Shown: one piece after another, positions 1-5,816 of the stretch
Layout: every line of letters starts with the position of its first letter
Position numbering within the stretch: position 1 is the stretch's first letter
Assembly: GCA_945956975.1 (NCBI GenBank)
Contig: CAMFKC010000155.1
Span: forward strand, 1 to 6,208
Direction: 5' to 3'
From: an uncultured Methylocystaceae bacterium
GTDB taxonomy: Bacteria > Pseudomonadota > Alphaproteobacteria > Rhizobiales > Beijerinckiaceae
DNA length: 6,208 nt
Notes under the pieces: model-generated
The model's database searches: none
What the model was told of the DNA's origin: nothing
What the model saw: only the letters and a program-made list of their open reading frames with translations
Program-made: the position numbers and the translations under genes

Positions 1-82
1 ATCTTGGGCAGTCCCGGGCGTTTTCACAAAACCGTCGCCGCGCTGATAGCACGGCTGCCGCGCTGCACAAACCGTCCGGCGC
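1..82. other. Window-edge intergenic stretch, no gene seen
   Basis: This stretch lies downstream of the minus-strand symporter gene. The only reading frame through it is a short plus-strand frame of low-complexity Arg/Pro/Ala composition, antisense to the symporter 3' end, with no recognisable domain. A 5-bp AT hairpin (20-24 with 28-32, loop CAC) is visible but is too weak and has no U-tract, so I do not call a terminator. Confidence 0.5.
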
Positions 83-1384
83 TCAATTTCGCCCGGCTGG
101 CCGGGCGGGCGGCGTCCGGTAGACCGCCATTCCCAGCAGGCCGACCGCCGCCGCGAACAGGATGTAGTAGACCGGCGCTGTCTTGTCGCCGGTCGCCTGC
201 ACGAGCCAGGTGTTGATGAAGGGCGCCAGCCCGCCGAACAGCATGACGGCGAAATTGTACATGAGGGACGCGCCCGTGGAGCGGACGCCCACCGGGAAAA
301 TCTCGGTCATGAAGGCAGGCATCGGCCCCGCGAGCGCGCCCAGCAGCAGACCCAGACCCTGCAAATGCCAGAGATGCGCGACCGTCGGCTCGGCCACGAG
401 CCGCTTCAGCAACAGATAGTAGAGGACGCAATAGAGGATCAGCCCCGGCACGATCACGGCGCGCCGCCCGATCTTGTCGGACAGGAGGCCGAAGACCAGC
501 ACCAGCGCGGCATTGGCCAGGCTGACCAGCATCAGCCCCGCCTGGGCCGAAATCAGGGGCAATTTCAGTTCGGTGGACGCGAAAGCCGGCAGGAAGACCG
601 CGCCCACATAATTGATCGCCGTCCCCGCCGCGATCAGGCAGAAGGCGGCCGCAAGTTCGCGCGGATGCTCGCTGAACAACTGGACGAGGGTTGTTTTCCG
701 GACCGGCGCGGCGGATCTGGCGCGCTCGGCCAGATAGGTCTGGAATTCCGGGGATTCGTCTACCCGGCGGCGCAGGTAGTAGCCGATGGGCCCGATGAGG
801 ATGCCCAGGATGAACGGAACCCGCCAGCCCCAGCTTGCGAAGGCTTCGGCTGAGAGGTTGCTCGACAGGGCGACCGCCATAGCGGCGCCGAGCGCGAAAG
901 CGAGCGACTGCGACACCATCTGGAAAGCGCCGTAGAAGCCGCGCCGGCCCGGCGGCGCGAATTCGATCAGCAACGCGCTCGCCGACCCGAACTCGCCGCC
1001 GGCCGAAAAGCCTTGAATGAGGCGCGCCAGCAGCAGCAGGAGCGGCGCGGCTATGCCGATGGCCGCGTAGGTCGGCAGGAAGCCGAGCAGCCCGGTGCCG
1101 ATGGCCATCAGCGTGATCATGACGACGAGCGCCTGCTTGCGCCCGTGCTTGTCGGCGTAGAGCCCGAACACGAGGCCGCCCAGCGGCCGCGCGGCGAAGG
1201 CGATGCCGAACGTGGCGAATGTCAGCAACAACGACGAGGTGGGATCGCTGGCGGGAAAGAACAATTTGCCGATGACGCCGGCAAACAGGCCGAAGACCGT
1301 GAAATCGAACCATTCGAGCGCATTGCCGATGGTCGAGGAGACGACGACGCGCCGGCGCATTTCGGCGTCTGAACTCTTCTGCAT
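83..1384 (-). CDS. MFS transporter, metabolite:H+ symporter (MHS) type
   Basis: Predicted inner-membrane, proton-coupled importer of a small organic solute, related to the KgtP/ShiA/ProP group; the substrate cannot be read from the sequence. From the ATG at 1384 it is 433 aa, normal for the family. Visible motifs are GNALEWFDF at the start of TM1 (20-28), the loop 2-3 MFS signature GLYADKHGRK (74-83), the MHS hallmark RLIQGFSAGGEFG (121-133), WGWRVPF (185-191), the second-half copy LSDKIGRR (301-308) and PVGVRSTGASLMYN (364-377). Hydrophobic segments fit 12 TM helices. A TTG at 1450 would add 22 residues; it lies 6 nt past the glycosylase stop with a GAGG 11 nt upstream, so coupled initiation there is possible. 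I prefer the ATG because MHS proteins usually have a short tail before the RRR and TM1 region, although its ribosome site is weak. It is probably cotranscribed with the glycosylase gene upstream. Confidence 0.9.
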   Translation of the reverse strand: MQKSSDAEMRRRVVVSSTIGNALEWFDFTVFGLFAGVIGKLFFPASDPTSSLLLTFATFGIAFAARPLGGLVFGLYADKHGRKQALVVMITLMAIGTGLLGFLPTYAAIGIAAPLLLLLARLIQGFSAGGEFGSASALLIEFAPPGRRGFYGAFQMVSQSLAFALGAAMAVALSSNLSAEAFASWGWRVPFILGILIGPIGYYLRRRVDESPEFQTYLAERARSAAPVRKTTLVQLFSEHPRELAAAFCLIAAGTAINYVGAVFLPAFASTELKLPLISAQAGLMLVSLANAALVLVFGLLSDKIGRRAVIVPGLILYCVLYYLLLKRLVAEPTVAHLWHLQGLGLLLGALAGPMPAFMTEIFPVGVRSTGASLMYNFAVMLFGGLAPFINTWLVQATGDKTAPVYYILFAAAVGLLGMAVYRTPPARPAGRN

Positions 1385-1456
1385 CCGCCCCGACCCTGCT
1401 GTTGGCTCTTGGAACGGATCGATCTTCGGACTGTGCTCCTGCCTTGGCAAGGCGGC

Positions 1457-2182
1457 TCAGTCCTCGATACCGCCGGTCCGCGCCGCCAGCGTAGCTGCGT
1501 CCATGTTTTCGCCGGTCGACATGGCGCAGATGCGCGAGAGCTGCGTGAAGGTGAAACCGGTCTCCGCCCGCCAGCCTGCAAACGCCGCCTGGGCGTTGCG
1601 CAGGTCTTTTCGGGTGGCGCCCTGCTCCGTCATCTCGACGCCCGCCTCGCGCAGGGCGGCGATGACGTCGCGCGACAGGATGAAGGCGTCCCATCCCACA
1701 AAGCGCAGGAAGTACTGGCCGGTCATGCCGCCGAGCCGCGAGCCGCGCTTGGCCAGGACATCGATCAATCCGGCTTGATCATCCCGCGGCCAGTCCGCCA
1801 GCATATTGCCGAAACTCTTCTGCGCCTTGGCGACATCCAAAACGAAAGCCGCGTTCGCGCGCACCGATCTGATCTTCTGCGGATTGCGCACGATCCGCGA
1901 GTCCCGCGCCAGGCCTTCCCAATACTCGTCGGGCTGGAACAGCAGCGCGTTGGGCGAGAAGCCCATGAACGCCTCTTCGAAGCCCTCCCATTTCTGGTCG
2001 ATCACGCGCCACACGAAGCCCGCGCAGAACACGCGCCGCGCCATTTCCGCGAGAATGCGATCGTCGCCGACTTTCGACAGCGCCGCGTTGCGCCGGGCCT
2101 CTGGAATGAGCGCGGCCAGAGCCTTTGCGCCGCCCTTGCGCTTCTCCGCGCGCATGCGGATATGCTTGAACGCCATGACCAT
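1457..2182 (-). CDS. DNA-3-methyladenine glycosylase I-like protein (divergent TAG family)
   Basis: Probable base-excision-repair glycosylase that removes alkylated adenine from DNA, 241 aa, cytosolic. The middle resembles E. coli TAG: AEMARRVFCAGFVWRVI (45-61), followed by KWEGFEEAF and a DSRIVRNPQKIRSVRANA stretch (94-111) matching the DAGIIRHRGKIQAIIGNA region. KRGSRLGGMTGQYFLRFVG (145-163) corresponds to the TAG segment containing the helix-hairpin-helix region. By eye, Trp46 of E. coli TAG is kept (Trp58), but its base-recognition Glu38 aligns with Arg50, and the Cys/His zinc ligands of both termini are absent. Alphaproteobacterial proteins of this type, as I recall them, share these features and are usually annotated as TAG. 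The start at 2182 has GAGG 9 nt upstream; a second ATG lies at 2176. The frame stays open far upstream, but that extension is antisense to the DUF4260 gene and has no domain character. The symporter gene follows closely. Confidence 0.8.
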   Translation of the reverse strand: MVMAFKHIRMRAEKRKGGAKALAALIPEARRNAALSKVGDDRILAEMARRVFCAGFVWRVIDQKWEGFEEAFMGFSPNALLFQPDEYWEGLARDSRIVRNPQKIRSVRANAAFVLDVAKAQKSFGNMLADWPRDDQAGLIDVLAKRGSRLGGMTGQYFLRFVGWDAFILSRDVIAALREAGVEMTEQGATRKDLRNAQAAFAGWRAETGFTFTQLSRICAMSTGENMDAATLAARTGGIED

Positions 2183-2218
2183 GCGAAAAGGCCTCGTTGC
2201 CGGAGACGGAAAGCTAGC

Positions 2219-2635
2219 ATGATGCCGGATCAAGCGGCGAACCCCGCAATCACCGGCGCGCCGCGCCTGCTGCTGCGACTGGAAGGTTTTGTCGCTCTGG
2301 CTGGCGCGCTGCTCGCTTTCGTGCAGGTCGAGGGCCCGGAAATTCTGGGCGCGCCATGGTGGGTTCTCGCGGCGCTGTTTTTCGCGCCGGACCTGTCGAT
2401 GCTGGCCTACCTCGGCGGCCCGCGCGCGGGAGCTCTCGTCTACAACGCGGCGCATACCTACGTCGCGCCGTTCCTTCTGGGCAGTGTCGGCTTTTACGCG
2501 CTGGGCGGCGCGGGCTTCGCGCTCGCCCTGCTCTGGATCGCCCACATCGGCTTCGACCGCGCGCTCGGCTATGGGCTGAAATACGGATCGGGCTTTTCGG
2601 ACACGCATCTCGGACGGATCGGAAAACCCCGCTAA
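2219..2635 (+). CDS. DUF4260 family small membrane protein
   Basis: A 138-aa protein of unknown function recognised by the conserved DUF4260 pattern: FFAPDLSMLAYL (54-65), GPRAGALVYNAAHTY (67-81), AHIGFDRALGYGLKY (108-122) and FSDTHLG (126-132). Hydrophobic segments at about 17-37, 44-62 and 82-112 suggest three to four membrane helices, with conserved Asp, His, Tyr and Arg residues within or next to them. The length is normal for the family. Two consecutive ATGs (2219, 2222) are preceded by GGAG at 2202 and GGAAAG nearer the start. The frame is open much further upstream, but that part is antisense to the glycosylase gene and is rejected. The gene diverges from the glycosylase gene and runs almost into the 3' end of the decarboxylase gene. 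No function is assigned. Confidence 0.85.
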   Translation: MMPDQAANPAITGAPRLLLRLEGFVALAGALLAFVQVEGPEILGAPWWVLAALFFAPDLSMLAYLGGPRAGALVYNAAHTYVAPFLLGSVGFYALGGAGFALALLWIAHIGFDRALGYGLKYGSGFSDTHLGRIGKPR

Positions 2636-2641
2636 CACCGA

Positions 2642-4297
2642 TCACGCGATCGCGATCTCGATGAGGCTCGGCCCATCGCGCCGCGTCGCTTCCGCGATCG
2701 CCGCAGCAATCGCTTCGGGATCGTCCGCCCGCACAGACGGCACGCCCATGCTCTTCGCCAGCGCCTGGAAATCGACGCGCGGCTCGATCACGTCCATGCC
2801 GACATATTTGCCGGCGAGCGCGTTCTTGGCGCCGAGACCCTTTGCGACATTCATCAGCACGTTGTAGCGGGCGTTGTTGAAGACAAAGAAGATGACGCGC
2901 GATTTGTAGTGCGCCGCAGACCACAAGGCCTGCGGCGAATACATCGCCCCGCCGTCGCCGCAGAAGCAGGCGACCCAGCCGTCGTGCGCAAGCCCGATGC
3001 CCGCCGCCGCAGGCATGGCGCAGCCGAGCACGCCGCCGCGCGAGAAGAAATAGAGGCCGGGCTCGGTCTTCATGATGGATTGGACGAGGCCGAAGGTGGC
3101 GGCGGAATCGTTGGCGATCAGCGCGCCCTCCGGCAACGCGTCGAGCACGCTGAGCACGGCGAGATCCGGCGAGATCGGCCGCGCCGCGCTTTCAGCCAGA
3201 ATGGCCGCGCGCGCGACGCGTTCGCCCGCGGCCTTTCGCGCGCCGAGCGCTTTCACGCGTTCCGCCGCGCCCGTTTGATCGACCAGATCGCGCAACTCCG
3301 AGGCCACCTGCTCCAGCGTCGCGCCGACATTGCCGGTCACCGCATAATCCGCCGGAAACTCCCGCCCGATCGCCTCGGGCGAGACGGCGACATGGAAGAA
3401 CTTGGCAGCCTCCGGAATCGGCCGCTCCTCGCGATAGGGATAGGCGACGAAGGCGCGCCCGCCGATCATCAGCACGGCCTCGACGTCCGCGAGTTTCTCG
3501 CGGATGGCCGCGAAATCCGGCTTCAGCATCCCGCCCCAGCAGGGATCGTGCGAGGGAAAGGCGGCGCGCGAGGTGAGCTGCGCGCCATAGACAACATAGC
3601 CGCCGGCATGCGCGAGCGCGACGGCGCCGTCCGAAGCGTCGGCCGGCACGTCGTCGCCGATCAGAACGGCCACGCGCGCGGGATCACACGCCGCGAGCAA
3701 TTCCGCGAGATCGCCCGCGCCCGGGCTCGGCGCGCGCGCCGCCAGCCGCGACTTCGCGGGGATGCGCGCCTCCACTTCCTGCTCGAGAATGTCCATCGGC
3801 AGCGACAGGAACACCGGGCCCTGCGGCGGCGTGGCGGCGATGGCGAAGGCGCGCCGCAGCGCCATGCCGACATCGGCCCCGCGCCGCACTTCGGTGGCCC
3901 ATTTCGTCACGGGCTTTGCGAGCGACACGAGATCGCCGGCGAGCCAGGGATCGCTGAACAGGTGCCGCGTGTCCTGCTGCCCCGCCGTCACGACCAGCGG
4001 CGTCTCGCTCGCCTTGGACGCCACCAGCACGCCCATGGCGTTGCCGAGCCCGCCCGCCGCATGGAGATTGACGAAGGCGGGCCGCCCGGTCTTCAGCGCG
4101 TAGCCGTCGGCCATGGCGACCGCCGTGGCCTCCTGCAGTCCCAGCACGTAGCGAAAGTCCGGCGCGTCGACCAGCGCGTCCATCAGCGGCATTTCCGTCG
4201 AGCCGGGATTGCCGAAGATAGTGGTCGCGCCCTCGTCACGGAGAATGTCGAGCAGCACGTCGACGGCGCGAACTTTTTTGGGCGTCTTGCGGGGCAT
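2642..4297 (-). CDS. Thiamine diphosphate-dependent decarboxylase, benzoylformate decarboxylase-like
   Basis: A 551-aa TPP enzyme of the acetolactate synthase/benzoylformate decarboxylase (BFD) superfamily, probably decarboxylating a 2-oxo acid to an aldehyde in the cytosol. Domains in order are the TPP pyrimidine-binding domain (about 8-180), a central domain (about 195-340) and the TPP pyrophosphate-binding domain (about 375-551). Visible motifs are FGNPGSTE with Ser33 (BFD Ser26), LQEA with the cofactor-activating Glu56, NLHAAGG with His79 (BFD His70), AGQQ (105-108), and the metal/diphosphate motif GDGG (447-450) ending at NN (474-475). Resemblance to P. putida MdlC runs through the whole chain. 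However, the position of BFD His281 appears to be Tyr286, and Thr377/Ala460/Phe464 of the BFD pocket align with Ala399/Val480/Val484, so benzoylformate itself may not be the substrate. The start at 4297 is supported by AGGAGAGG at 4303-4310, 5 nt upstream. The divergent Lrp-type regulator probably controls it. An acetolactate-synthase role is less likely. Confidence 0.88.
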   Translation of the reverse strand: MPRKTPKKVRAVDVLLDILRDEGATTIFGNPGSTEMPLMDALVDAPDFRYVLGLQEATAVAMADGYALKTGRPAFVNLHAAGGLGNAMGVLVASKASETPLVVTAGQQDTRHLFSDPWLAGDLVSLAKPVTKWATEVRRGADVGMALRRAFAIAATPPQGPVFLSLPMDILEQEVEARIPAKSRLAARAPSPGAGDLAELLAACDPARVAVLIGDDVPADASDGAVALAHAGGYVVYGAQLTSRAAFPSHDPCWGGMLKPDFAAIREKLADVEAVLMIGGRAFVAYPYREERPIPEAAKFFHVAVSPEAIGREFPADYAVTGNVGATLEQVASELRDLVDQTGAAERVKALGARKAAGERVARAAILAESAARPISPDLAVLSVLDALPEGALIANDSAATFGLVQSIMKTEPGLYFFSRGGVLGCAMPAAAGIGLAHDGWVACFCGDGGAMYSPQALWSAAHYKSRVIFFVFNNARYNVLMNVAKGLGAKNALAGKYVGMDVIEPRVDFQALAKSMGVPSVRADDPEAIAAAIAEATRRDGPSLIEIAIA

Positions 4298-4302
4298 GGC
4301 GG

Positions 4303-4310
4303 CCTCTCCT
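4303..4310 (-). promoter_or_regulatory. Strong ribosome binding site of the decarboxylase gene
   Basis: The minus strand reads AGGAGAGG followed by 5 nt and then the ATG at 4297. This is the best Shine-Dalgarno match in the window and fixes the start of the decarboxylase. Confidence 0.75.
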
Positions 4311-4364
4311 GTCCTGATCGGGCAAGCATGGGTCGCCGCGCGCGCAATTTCAGACTAATCTACG

Positions 4365-4374
4365 CGTCTAGACG
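4365..4374. promoter_or_regulatory. Candidate operator palindrome CGTCTAGACG
   Basis: This is a perfect 10-bp inverted repeat in the AT-richer centre of the divergent intergenic region, about 70 bp upstream of the decarboxylase start and 39 bp upstream of the regulator start. It could be part of the binding site of the adjacent Lrp-type regulator. It does not clearly match the E. coli Lrp consensus, and symmetry does not extend beyond the 10 bp. Confidence 0.35.
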
Positions 4375-4412
4375 TTATCTTGCGCAATCCAGTTCCGCGA
4401 CACAGGCTACTC

Positions 4413-4889
4413 ATGGAATCAGATTCCACACAGATCGACCCCATCGACCGGCGCATTCTGGCGCGCCTGCAGCGCGACGCCTCGATCCAGAACCAGCAAC
4501 TGGCGAGCGAGGTCGGCCTTTCGCCCTCCCCTTGCCATCGCCGCGTGCGCGCGCTGGAAGATGCGGGCGTGATCCGCGGCTATGTCGCGCTGCTCGACGG
4601 CCCTGCCATTGGCGCGGGCTTCCTCGCCTATGTCGAGGTGCGGCTCGAACGTCAGGCCGTGGAATTCTCCGAACGCTTCGAGAAGGCCGTGCTCGCCCGC
4701 GCGGAAATCCTGGAATGCGTGCGCGTGACCGGCGATTACGATTACCTGCTGAAAGTCGCGACGCGCGACATCGAGGCGTTCCACCGCTTCCTCATCGACG
4801 TGCTGACGCGCATCAAGGGCATCGCCAATACCCGCACCTCGATCGCCCTCAACCGCGTGAAGGAAACGACGGCGCTGCCGATCGGGTAG
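4413..4889 (+). CDS. Lrp/AsnC family transcriptional regulator
   Basis: A 158-aa DNA-binding regulator of standard family length. The N-terminal half carries the winged helix-turn-helix: IDPIDRRILARLQRDA (8-23) leads into QLASEVGLSPSPCHRRVRAL (29-48) and EDAGVIRGYVALLD. The C-terminal half (about 70-145) is the ligand-binding/oligomerisation (RAM) domain, with VRVTGDYDYLLKVATRD (103-119) and the conserved GDYD at 107-110. Members bind as dimers or octamers and respond to amino acids or related small molecules. It is transcribed divergently from the decarboxylase gene, the classical arrangement for a local regulator, so control of that gene and of itself is inferred. The ATG at 4413 is chosen, with a modest AGG 7 nt upstream; an in-frame TTG at 4380 would add 11 residues of unusual composition and consume the promoter region. 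The effector is unknown; a 2-oxo acid or its parent amino acid would fit the target. Confidence 0.9.
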   Translation: MESDSTQIDPIDRRILARLQRDASIQNQQLASEVGLSPSPCHRRVRALEDAGVIRGYVALLDGPAIGAGFLAYVEVRLERQAVEFSERFEKAVLARAEILECVRVTGDYDYLLKVATRDIEAFHRFLIDVLTRIKGIANTRTSIALNRVKETTALPIG

Positions 4890-4890
4890 T

Positions 4891-4986
4891 CGTCATTGCG
4901 AGGATCTGTCGCGAAGTCGGATGTATCCGACTTTGAAATAATGCGACGAAGCAATCCAGAGGCGCGTTGTCGCTCTCGCAATGACG
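4891..4986. repeat. Palindromic intergenic repeat element (REP-like)
   Basis: A 96-bp element bounded by a perfect 12-bp inverted repeat: CGTCATTGCGAG (4891-4902) and CTCGCAATGACG (4975-4986). Inside it are a second perfect hairpin (4914-4921 with 4926-4933, loop TGTA) and the segment GCGACGAAGCAATCCAGA (4943-4960). This architecture strongly resembles dispersed palindromic repeats found between genes in many alphaproteobacterial genomes; the family name is not assigned. It begins one base after the regulator stop codon and ends 18 bp before the end of the convergent ATP12 gene, a typical location for such elements. No open frame in it looks like a gene. Confidence 0.75.
4914..4933. terminator. 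Hairpin within the repeat, possible weak terminator
   Basis: Perfect 8-bp stem AAGTCGGA/TCCGACTT with a TGTA loop, located 24 bp past the regulator stop. On the plus strand the right arm runs into CTTTG, giving only three to four U residues, so intrinsic termination would be weak. The site lies between two convergent genes, where a bidirectional transcription block would be useful. It may equally be just an internal arm of the repeat element. Confidence 0.3.
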
Positions 4987-5004
4987 GACGGGGCGCCAGC
5001 GCTC

Positions 5005-5811
5005 CTAGCCGGCGAGCGCCTTCCACAGATCATACGCAGCCTTCATGTCAACATACCGCTGCGCGCGCTTGGCGAGCGCCTCCTCGTCGGCGCCCCACAG
5101 CTTCATCTGCCAGTCTTCATCCACATGCGCGGCTTCCCATGCGCGCCCGCAATCGAGCCCTCCATGCGCGATCATCATGGCGATCAATGCCGAACCGGTC
5201 AGCGTCGTCAGCGAATGCAGCGCGGCGATCTTCAGCGCCGCGCCGCGACCCTGCGCAACAGCCTCGACCGCCCTGGTAAAGGCCAGGATCGCATGATCGG
5301 GCTGCGCGGCGAACATCACGCCCTCTGCGAGAATGAAGCGCGCGCCGAAAGTTTCGCGTGCGAAAGCGAGCACCGGGTCCCACATTTGCGCCTGCGCGGC
5401 GACCAGGCCTTGCGGTTCGCCGGCGCGGTAGCAGACGAGATCGGACCCTGCATATTTCACGATGTCGGCGGCGACGCCGGCAAGATCGCGCGCGACGCCG
5501 TCGAGCGCGGAATTGACGAGGCGCGTAACCGGCATGATGGACGGATCGATCTCCTCCCCCTGCGCCTGCCATTCGTCCGCAACGAGTTGCGCAGCCGCCT
5601 GCGTCGGCAACGCCAGCGCGCCGCCAGCGGGCGTTCGCACCGGACGCCCGTCGAGCAGGACTGCGTAGTCTTCATCGCGTGGCGCGACGCTGACGTCCTT
5701 GTAAAAGCGCTTGGGCAGCGCGCGCTTCATATCCTTCTGCACGGAACGCAAGGGATCGCGCTCCGCGTTGGAGACGAAGAACTGAGAGGAGAGATCGTCG
5801 CGCATCGTCAT
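5005..5811 (-). CDS. ATP12 family F1-ATPase assembly chaperone
   Basis: A 268-aa homologue of mitochondrial Atp12, which binds the F1 alpha subunit during assembly of F1F0 ATP synthase; bacterial members are typical of Alphaproteobacteria and act in the cytosol. Visible family motifs are LPKRFYK (32-38), LDGRPVRTPAG (53-63), EW at 80-81, MPVTRLVNSALDGV (93-106), DLVCYRA (124-130) with GEPQGL (131-136), WDP (144-146), HSLTTLTGSALIA (199-211) and a C-terminal DEDWQMKLWGADEEA (231-245). Length is normal. Start choice is uncertain: ATG 5811 is used, ATG 5805 is equally possible, and GTG 5820 would overlap the upstream HAD stop in GTGA. No strong Shine-Dalgarno is visible, so translational coupling to the HAD gene is likely. 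The gene converges on the Lrp-type regulator with the palindromic repeat between them. Confidence 0.92.
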   Translation of the reverse strand: MTMRDDLSSQFFVSNAERDPLRSVQKDMKRALPKRFYKDVSVAPRDEDYAVLLDGRPVRTPAGGALALPTQAAAQLVADEWQAQGEEIDPSIMPVTRLVNSALDGVARDLAGVAADIVKYAGSDLVCYRAGEPQGLVAAQAQMWDPVLAFARETFGARFILAEGVMFAAQPDHAILAFTRAVEAVAQGRGAALKIAALHSLTTLTGSALIAMMIAHGGLDCGRAWEAAHVDEDWQMKLWGADEEALAKRAQRYVDMKAAYDLWKALAG

Positions 5812-5816
5812 TCTTG

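Larger units (their letters stand above)
4298..4412. promoter_or_regulatory. Divergent regulatory region between decarboxylase and Lrp-type regulator
   Basis: These 115 bp separate the two divergent start codons and must hold both promoters and any operator. The centre (about 4346-4390) is clearly more AT-rich than its surroundings. It contains a perfect 10-bp palindrome CGTCTAGACG (4365-4374) and two direct copies of GCGCAAT (4342-4348 and 4382-4388) spaced 40 bp apart, close to four helical turns. Lrp-family proteins typically bind several phased sites, so this layout fits autoregulation plus control of the decarboxylase. Possible promoter elements, such as TATCTT at 4376-4381 on the plus strand, are poor sigma-70 matches and I do not place transcription starts. 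Confidence 0.5.

Noticed and set aside
90..107. Perfect 7-bp GC hairpin (CGCCCGG / CCGGGCG, loop CTGG) as a terminator for the symporter gene
   Set aside because: It lies inside the final codons, and on the minus strand it is followed by AAATTGAGCG, with no U-tract.
24..1694. A 556-residue minus-strand open frame overlapping the symporter
   Set aside because: It covers the same DNA as the symporter in another frame, with low-complexity Arg-rich translation and no transmembrane pattern or family motif.
1409..2218. 270-residue N-terminal extension of the DUF4260 frame
   Set aside because: It is antisense to the glycosylase gene and lacks any recognisable character; the DUF4260 domain begins just after the tandem ATGs at 2219 and 2222.
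2183..2638. 152-residue N-terminal extension of the glycosylase frame
   Set aside because: The extension is antisense to DUF4260, is Arg/Glu/Gln-rich with no domain, and a ribosome site precedes the ATG at 2182.
2909..4936. A 675-residue plus-strand open frame antisense to the decarboxylase
   Set aside because: It is the reverse-complement shadow of a high-GC gene: Arg/Ala/Gly/His-rich, no recognisable domain, and it reads through the Lrp-type gene out of frame. The decarboxylase in the opposite strand has full family motifs.
4891..4986. CRISPR-like or attachment-site interpretation of the repeat
   Set aside because: There are only two arms in inverted rather than direct orientation, no spacer series, and no cas, integrase or tRNA gene nearby.
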